Source: CAVPFA01 sp963703655 (GTDB taxonomy: Bacteria > Actinomycetota > Acidimicrobiia > Acidimicrobiales > Bog-793). From it: a stretch of DNA of 64,000 nt. This document shows, piece by piece, positions 61,608 to 64,000 of this stretch (positions are counted from its first letter, which is position 1; each line of letters opens with the position of its first letter). The stretch is from contig CAVPFA010000004.1 of assembly GCA_963703655.1 (NCBI GenBank), forward strand, positions 372,001 through 436,000. Direction: 5' to 3'. The notes beneath the pieces are model-generated. The model had not been told where the DNA came from and did not search any database. It was given only the letters and a program-made list of their open reading frames with translations. The translations under genes were made by a program, and so were the position numbers.

Positions 61608-62477
61608 CTACGGGTCGGAAGCCTCGCCCGAGCTCCCGGACTCGAGGGCCATGAGAATCGACTGGCGCCAGTCCTCGGTCTGACGGACCTGGTTGAAGGT
61701 GAACATGTGCAGGCCCTCGACGATCGAGGCGGGATCCGCCAACGCGACGCCGGTACGTTCGAGCAGGCGGCTCGGGTTGTAGCCCCCGGGCGCCCCCATC
61801 CGGAGGAACCATCCGGCATGTGCTGAAAGAAAGCGGGCGGACTCCCCCACGCCGATCTTGGTTGCCATCCTCAACAGCCTTGTGCGCTCGACCGGGCCCG
61901 CGAGGCCGAAGTAGATGGGCAAGGTGACGCCGCGCGCCCGTACTCGCTTGATCCAGCGCCGCACTGTCGCGGCATTGAAGCACAGATTGCTCACGATGTA
62001 CGTCGCGTACTGGCGCTTGTCCCACATGGCCTGCACCGTGACGTCGTCGTCGATGCTGGGATGGCTCTCGGGGTATCCCGTGATCCCCACGCGCTCGAAG
62101 GGCCGTCCAAGCGCGTCGAGCTCGACGAGGAGGGATAGCGCGCTTTCGAAGCGGCCCCTCGGAGGGTCCGCATCGCCGGCCGGGACGAAAATGTCGTCGA
62201 TCCCGCACGCGCCGAGCCGGGCCACGATCTCCTTGAGGTGCACCTCGTCGAGCACGAGGCGCGCCGAGACATGCGGCACGACGCGGTAGCCGTGCCCGCT
62301 CAGCCGCTCCGCCAGCCCGAGCGTGGCATCGAGTCCCCTGCTCGGCGACGCGGTCACCGTCATCGTCACATCGCGCGGCACCGACGCGAGCACGGCGTCC
62401 TCGACCGAGTCGGTCGGGATGACCTCGAATCGTGGGTGGACGAGCAGTGGACCAGCTGCCTTCAGCCCACTTCGCAC
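61608..62477 (-). CDS. metF: Methylenetetrahydrofolate reductase
   Basis: A 289-residue TIM-barrel flavoprotein. MTVTASPSRGLDATLGLAER opens the barrel. HVSARLVLDEVHLKEIVARL, FVPAGDADPPRGRFESALSL and FERVGITGYPESHPSIDDDV carry the family GYPExHP motif; the late SNLCFNAATVRRWIKRVRA matches the FAD-adjacent region. The GTG start at 62477 overlaps the DUF1638 gene by 16 bp. It interconverts methylene-THF and methyl-THF. Linked to RACo and DUF1638, it may run in the oxidative direction on methyl-THF made by a corrinoid methyltransferase. Confidence 0.9.
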   Translation of the reverse strand: MRSGLKAAGPLLVHPRFEVIPTDSVEDAVLASVPRDVTMTVTASPSRGLDATLGLAERLSGHGYRVVPHVSARLVLDEVHLKEIVARLGACGIDDIFVPAGDADPPRGRFESALSLLVELDALGRPFERVGITGYPESHPSIDDDVTVQAMWDKRQYATYIVSNLCFNAATVRRWIKRVRARGVTLPIYFGLAGPVERTRLLRMATKIGVGESARFLSAHAGWFLRMGAPGGYNPSRLLERTGVALADPASIVEGLHMFTFNQVRQTEDWRQSILMALESGSSGEASDP

Positions 62478-63151
62478 ACGTCCCCCTCATCGACGCCCGA
62501 GGGCGACGGTTCGCTCACACCGGAAGGACACTCGCCGGGGTCTGCCGCCGTGGACAGGAGCCGCTCGAGCTCGAGCTCGAGCCCGGCGACTCCGACCTCG
62601 AGAACCGTGAGCGGCAGGCCGAACAACCTCGCGACTGCACGAGCCTCGCTATGGAGCGCCTCGGTCCTTTCCTGGGCGAGCCAGACGACTCGGCGGTAAT
62701 GACCGAAGTAGTCGCCCCACAGCTCGGGGTGACGATCCAGGCCCAGCTCGCTCACCACCGTCCGGCGAAAGCTGCGGACGAGGAAGTCGGTCAGCACGTA
62801 GGTGCCCGGTTCGTCGGCGAACAGCCTCTGGATCTCTTCGGAGCCCGCGAACACGTCGTAGCAGTGAAGCCCGCGGAGGCGGCCGAGGTGGAGGCGATCG
62901 CACACGCCGTCGAGAGCGCCGTAGGTGCCGCAGTCGGCGTAGGCCACCACGACCCGCCGGCCGCGGGACTGCAATAGCTTGGCGAGCCGCTCGACCGCGG
63001 GCGCGATGTGCCGAGGGCGGTTGTGCAGCAGCGGTGGGAGGGCGTGCAGCTCCACCTGCCACTGCCGGCGGGCGGCGATCTGGCGGATAGAAGCTCCCAG
63101 CGCTCCGCAGGCGATGACCGCCGTCGGCGCGATAGGCGGCTCTGCCGGCAT
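62462..63151 (-). CDS. DUF1638 family protein
   Basis: A 229-residue protein starting at ATG 63151 (MPAEPPIAPTAVIACGALGA). Family features are ACGALGASIRQIAARRQWQV, VVVAYADCGTYGALDGVCDR and CYDVFAGSEEIQRLFADEPG. DUF1638 proteins are commonly found beside MttB-family corrinoid methyltransferases, but their reaction is unproven. The open frame continues upstream to 63430 through an in-frame Ala/Pro repeat, so a longer N terminus cannot be excluded. It lies between the RACo-like gene and metF. Confidence 0.82.
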   Translation of the reverse strand: MPAEPPIAPTAVIACGALGASIRQIAARRQWQVELHALPPLLHNRPRHIAPAVERLAKLLQSRGRRVVVAYADCGTYGALDGVCDRLHLGRLRGLHCYDVFAGSEEIQRLFADEPGTYVLTDFLVRSFRRTVVSELGLDRHPELWGDYFGHYRRVVWLAQERTEALHSEARAVARLFGLPLTVLEVGVAGLELELERLLSTAADPGECPSGVSEPSPSGVDEGDVCEVG

Positions 63152-63173
63152 CGACGCACCCGCCGGCCCCGTC

Positions 63174-63350
63174 GGCGCGCCGGGCGGCTTGGGCAAGCCC
63201 GCCGGCATCGACGCTCTCGCCGGCATCGACGCGATCGCCACCCTCACCGCCGTCGGCGCGCCGGGCGGCTTGGGCAAGCCCGCCGGCCCCACCGGCATCG
63301 ACGCTCTCGCCGGCCCCGCAGCGATCGCCACCCTCACCGCCGTCGGCGCG
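63174..63350. repeat. In-frame degenerate tandem repeat before the DUF1638 gene
   Basis: Units of 81-90 bp recur: GGGCGGCTTGGGCAAGCCCG occurs at 63183 and 63264, ATCGACGCTCTCGCCGG at 63207 and 63297, and GATCGCCACCCTCACCGCCG at 63233 and 63323. All periods are multiples of three, so the DUF1638 frame stays open and would read GLPKPPGAPTAVRVAIA repeats. It fills the 211-bp gap between RACo and the preferred DUF1638 start. Confidence 0.7.
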
Positions 63351-63362
63351 ACCGGCGCCGGC

Positions 63363-64000
63363 TCAGACCGGGAAAGGCAGCTGGTCGACGAACTGGTCGT
63401 TGAAGTCGCCACGGTCGGAGAGCTCGACATACTCCACCTCCTCGAGCAACGCCATGGCCCCTGCGCGCTCTCTCATGCTGAGCAACGCCATCTTCGCGCC
63501 CTCACCTGCCACGTTGCCCGCACTCACGACCCGCAGGACGGGGAGCTTGGGAACCAGGCCAAGGCGGATAGCGCTGGCAGGCGAGAGGTAGCTGCCGAAG
63601 GAGCCGGCGAGCAGCACCTGCTGGACGTCTTCTTCCTCGAGCCCGGCTTCTTCGAGGAGGATGTGCCACCCCGTCGCGATCGCGGCCTTTGCGAACTGGA
63701 GCTCGCGGACGTCGCGTTGTGACAGGTAGATCGAGCGTTCGACATCTCCGACGTCGCCGGTCCAGTGCAGCACGAAGACCCGCTCCTTGCCGAGCTGGGT
63801 TAGCCGGGCGCCAACGCCGGGCGCGAGCTCGAGCGCCTCTTCGTCGGGGACGAATCTCCCCGACGCGTCGAGCAGCTTCAGCTGGACGAGCTCGGCAACG
63901 GCGTCCACGAGGCCCGAGCCGCAGAGCCCTTGGGGCTCGACGTCGCCGATGACGCCGAGCTCGAGCTCGTCGGGGGTGATCCTGACGACCTCGATCGCGC
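63363..64000 (-). CDS. Corrinoid protein activase RACo/ASKHA-type, C-terminal part (runs off the right edge)
   Basis: The visible 212 residues are the C-terminal part of a DUF4445/ASKHA protein. PQGLCGSGLVDAVAELVQLK is the family signature (GLCGSG then VDxVAEL). Then VFVLHWTGDVG, YLSQRDVRELQFAKAAIATG, VLLAGSFGSYLSPASAIRLG, which carries the late ATP-binding GSFG, and MALLSMRERA. The N-terminal ferredoxin domain and start lie outside the window. Such proteins use ATP to reduce inactive Co(II) corrinoid back to Co(I) in methyltransferase systems. It implies a corrinoid-dependent demethylase upstream, for example an MttB-type glycine betaine methyltransferase. Confidence 0.88.
   Translation of the reverse strand, partial: AIEVVRITPDELELGVIGDVEPQGLCGSGLVDAVAELVQLKLLDASGRFVPDEEALELAPGVGARLTQLGKERVFVLHWTGDVGDVERSIYLSQRDVRELQFAKAAIATGWHILLEEAGLEEEDVQQVLLAGSFGSYLSPASAIRLGLVPKLPVLRVVSAGNVAGEGAKMALLSMRERAGAMALLEEVEYVELSDRGDFNDQFVDQLPFPV

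Overview
The window is GC-rich DNA, densely coding, with frequent GTG and TTG starts and many 1-4 bp start/stop overlaps (GTGA, ATGA, TTGA). Together with the protein families present (heterotetrameric sarcosine oxidase, DUF929, KdpD/KdpE, NDP-forming acyl-CoA ligase), this suggests an actinobacterial (Actinomycetota) chromosome; I cannot place it more finely. No rRNA, tRNA, transposase, integrase or CRISPR array was seen, and no stretch over 300 bases lacks a gene (largest gaps about 170-220 bp).

Almost the whole window serves the breakdown of methylated amines. Region 1 (1-22.8 kb, minus strand) runs from a class II amidotransferase/GXGXG/FMN-glutamate-synthase trio (N-methylglutamate synthase-like, MgsABC) through a UspA protein, a molybdopterin oxidoreductase, a class I amidotransferase, a glutamine synthetase-like gamma-glutamylmethylamide synthetase candidate, an APC permease and a DUF929 protein to a heterotetrameric sarcosine oxidase/N-methylglutamate dehydrogenase set (soxB, D, A, G), formate-tetrahydrofolate ligase, methenyl-THF cyclohydrolase, a FAD oxidoreductase and a polyamine-type ABC transporter. 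This reads as methylamine to gamma-glutamylmethylamide to N-methylglutamate to glutamate plus methylene-THF, then formyl-THF to formate with ATP gain, then possibly formate oxidation.

Region 2 (23-29.5 kb) holds a XRE-cupin regulator, a UspA protein, an orphan kdpD-kdpE pair, a GcvT-like protein and a DinB protein. Region 3 (29.5-37.3 kb, minus) is a second, diverged MgsABC plus glutamine synthetase-like cluster with its own FAD oxidoreductase, GcvT-like protein and an unrecognised 141-residue protein. Region 4 (37.5-47.5 kb) carries a zinc-ribbon membrane protein, UspA, a PhyH-type dioxygenase, an APC permease, a cupin, ETF beta/alpha, a membrane Fe-S electron-transfer protein and a trimethylamine dehydrogenase whose key residues are intact. 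Region 5 (47.6-59.5 kb) has an SDR, a NDP-forming acyl-CoA ligase, Nudix, class I amidotransferase, aldehyde dehydrogenase, dimethylglycine dehydrogenase, a second ETF pair and choline dehydrogenase. Region 6 (59.6-64 kb) has an ammonium transporter, MetF, DUF1638 and the C-terminal part of a corrinoid-activation (RACo/ASKHA) protein, which points to a corrinoid methyltransferase system just outside the window.

Together they can take choline through betaine aldehyde to glycine betaine, and dimethylglycine through sarcosine to glycine; trimethylamine through dimethylamine; and methylamine by the methylglutamate route, feeding methyl groups into THF and electrons into ETF and quinone. A 17-bp near-palindrome recurs upstream of soxB, mgsA, the second glutamine synthetase and the trimethylamine dehydrogenase and may mark a shared regulon. 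At least a dozen conserved genes carry single-base frameshifts, mostly in short G/C runs, and are probably intact in the organism; I give them as full spans.
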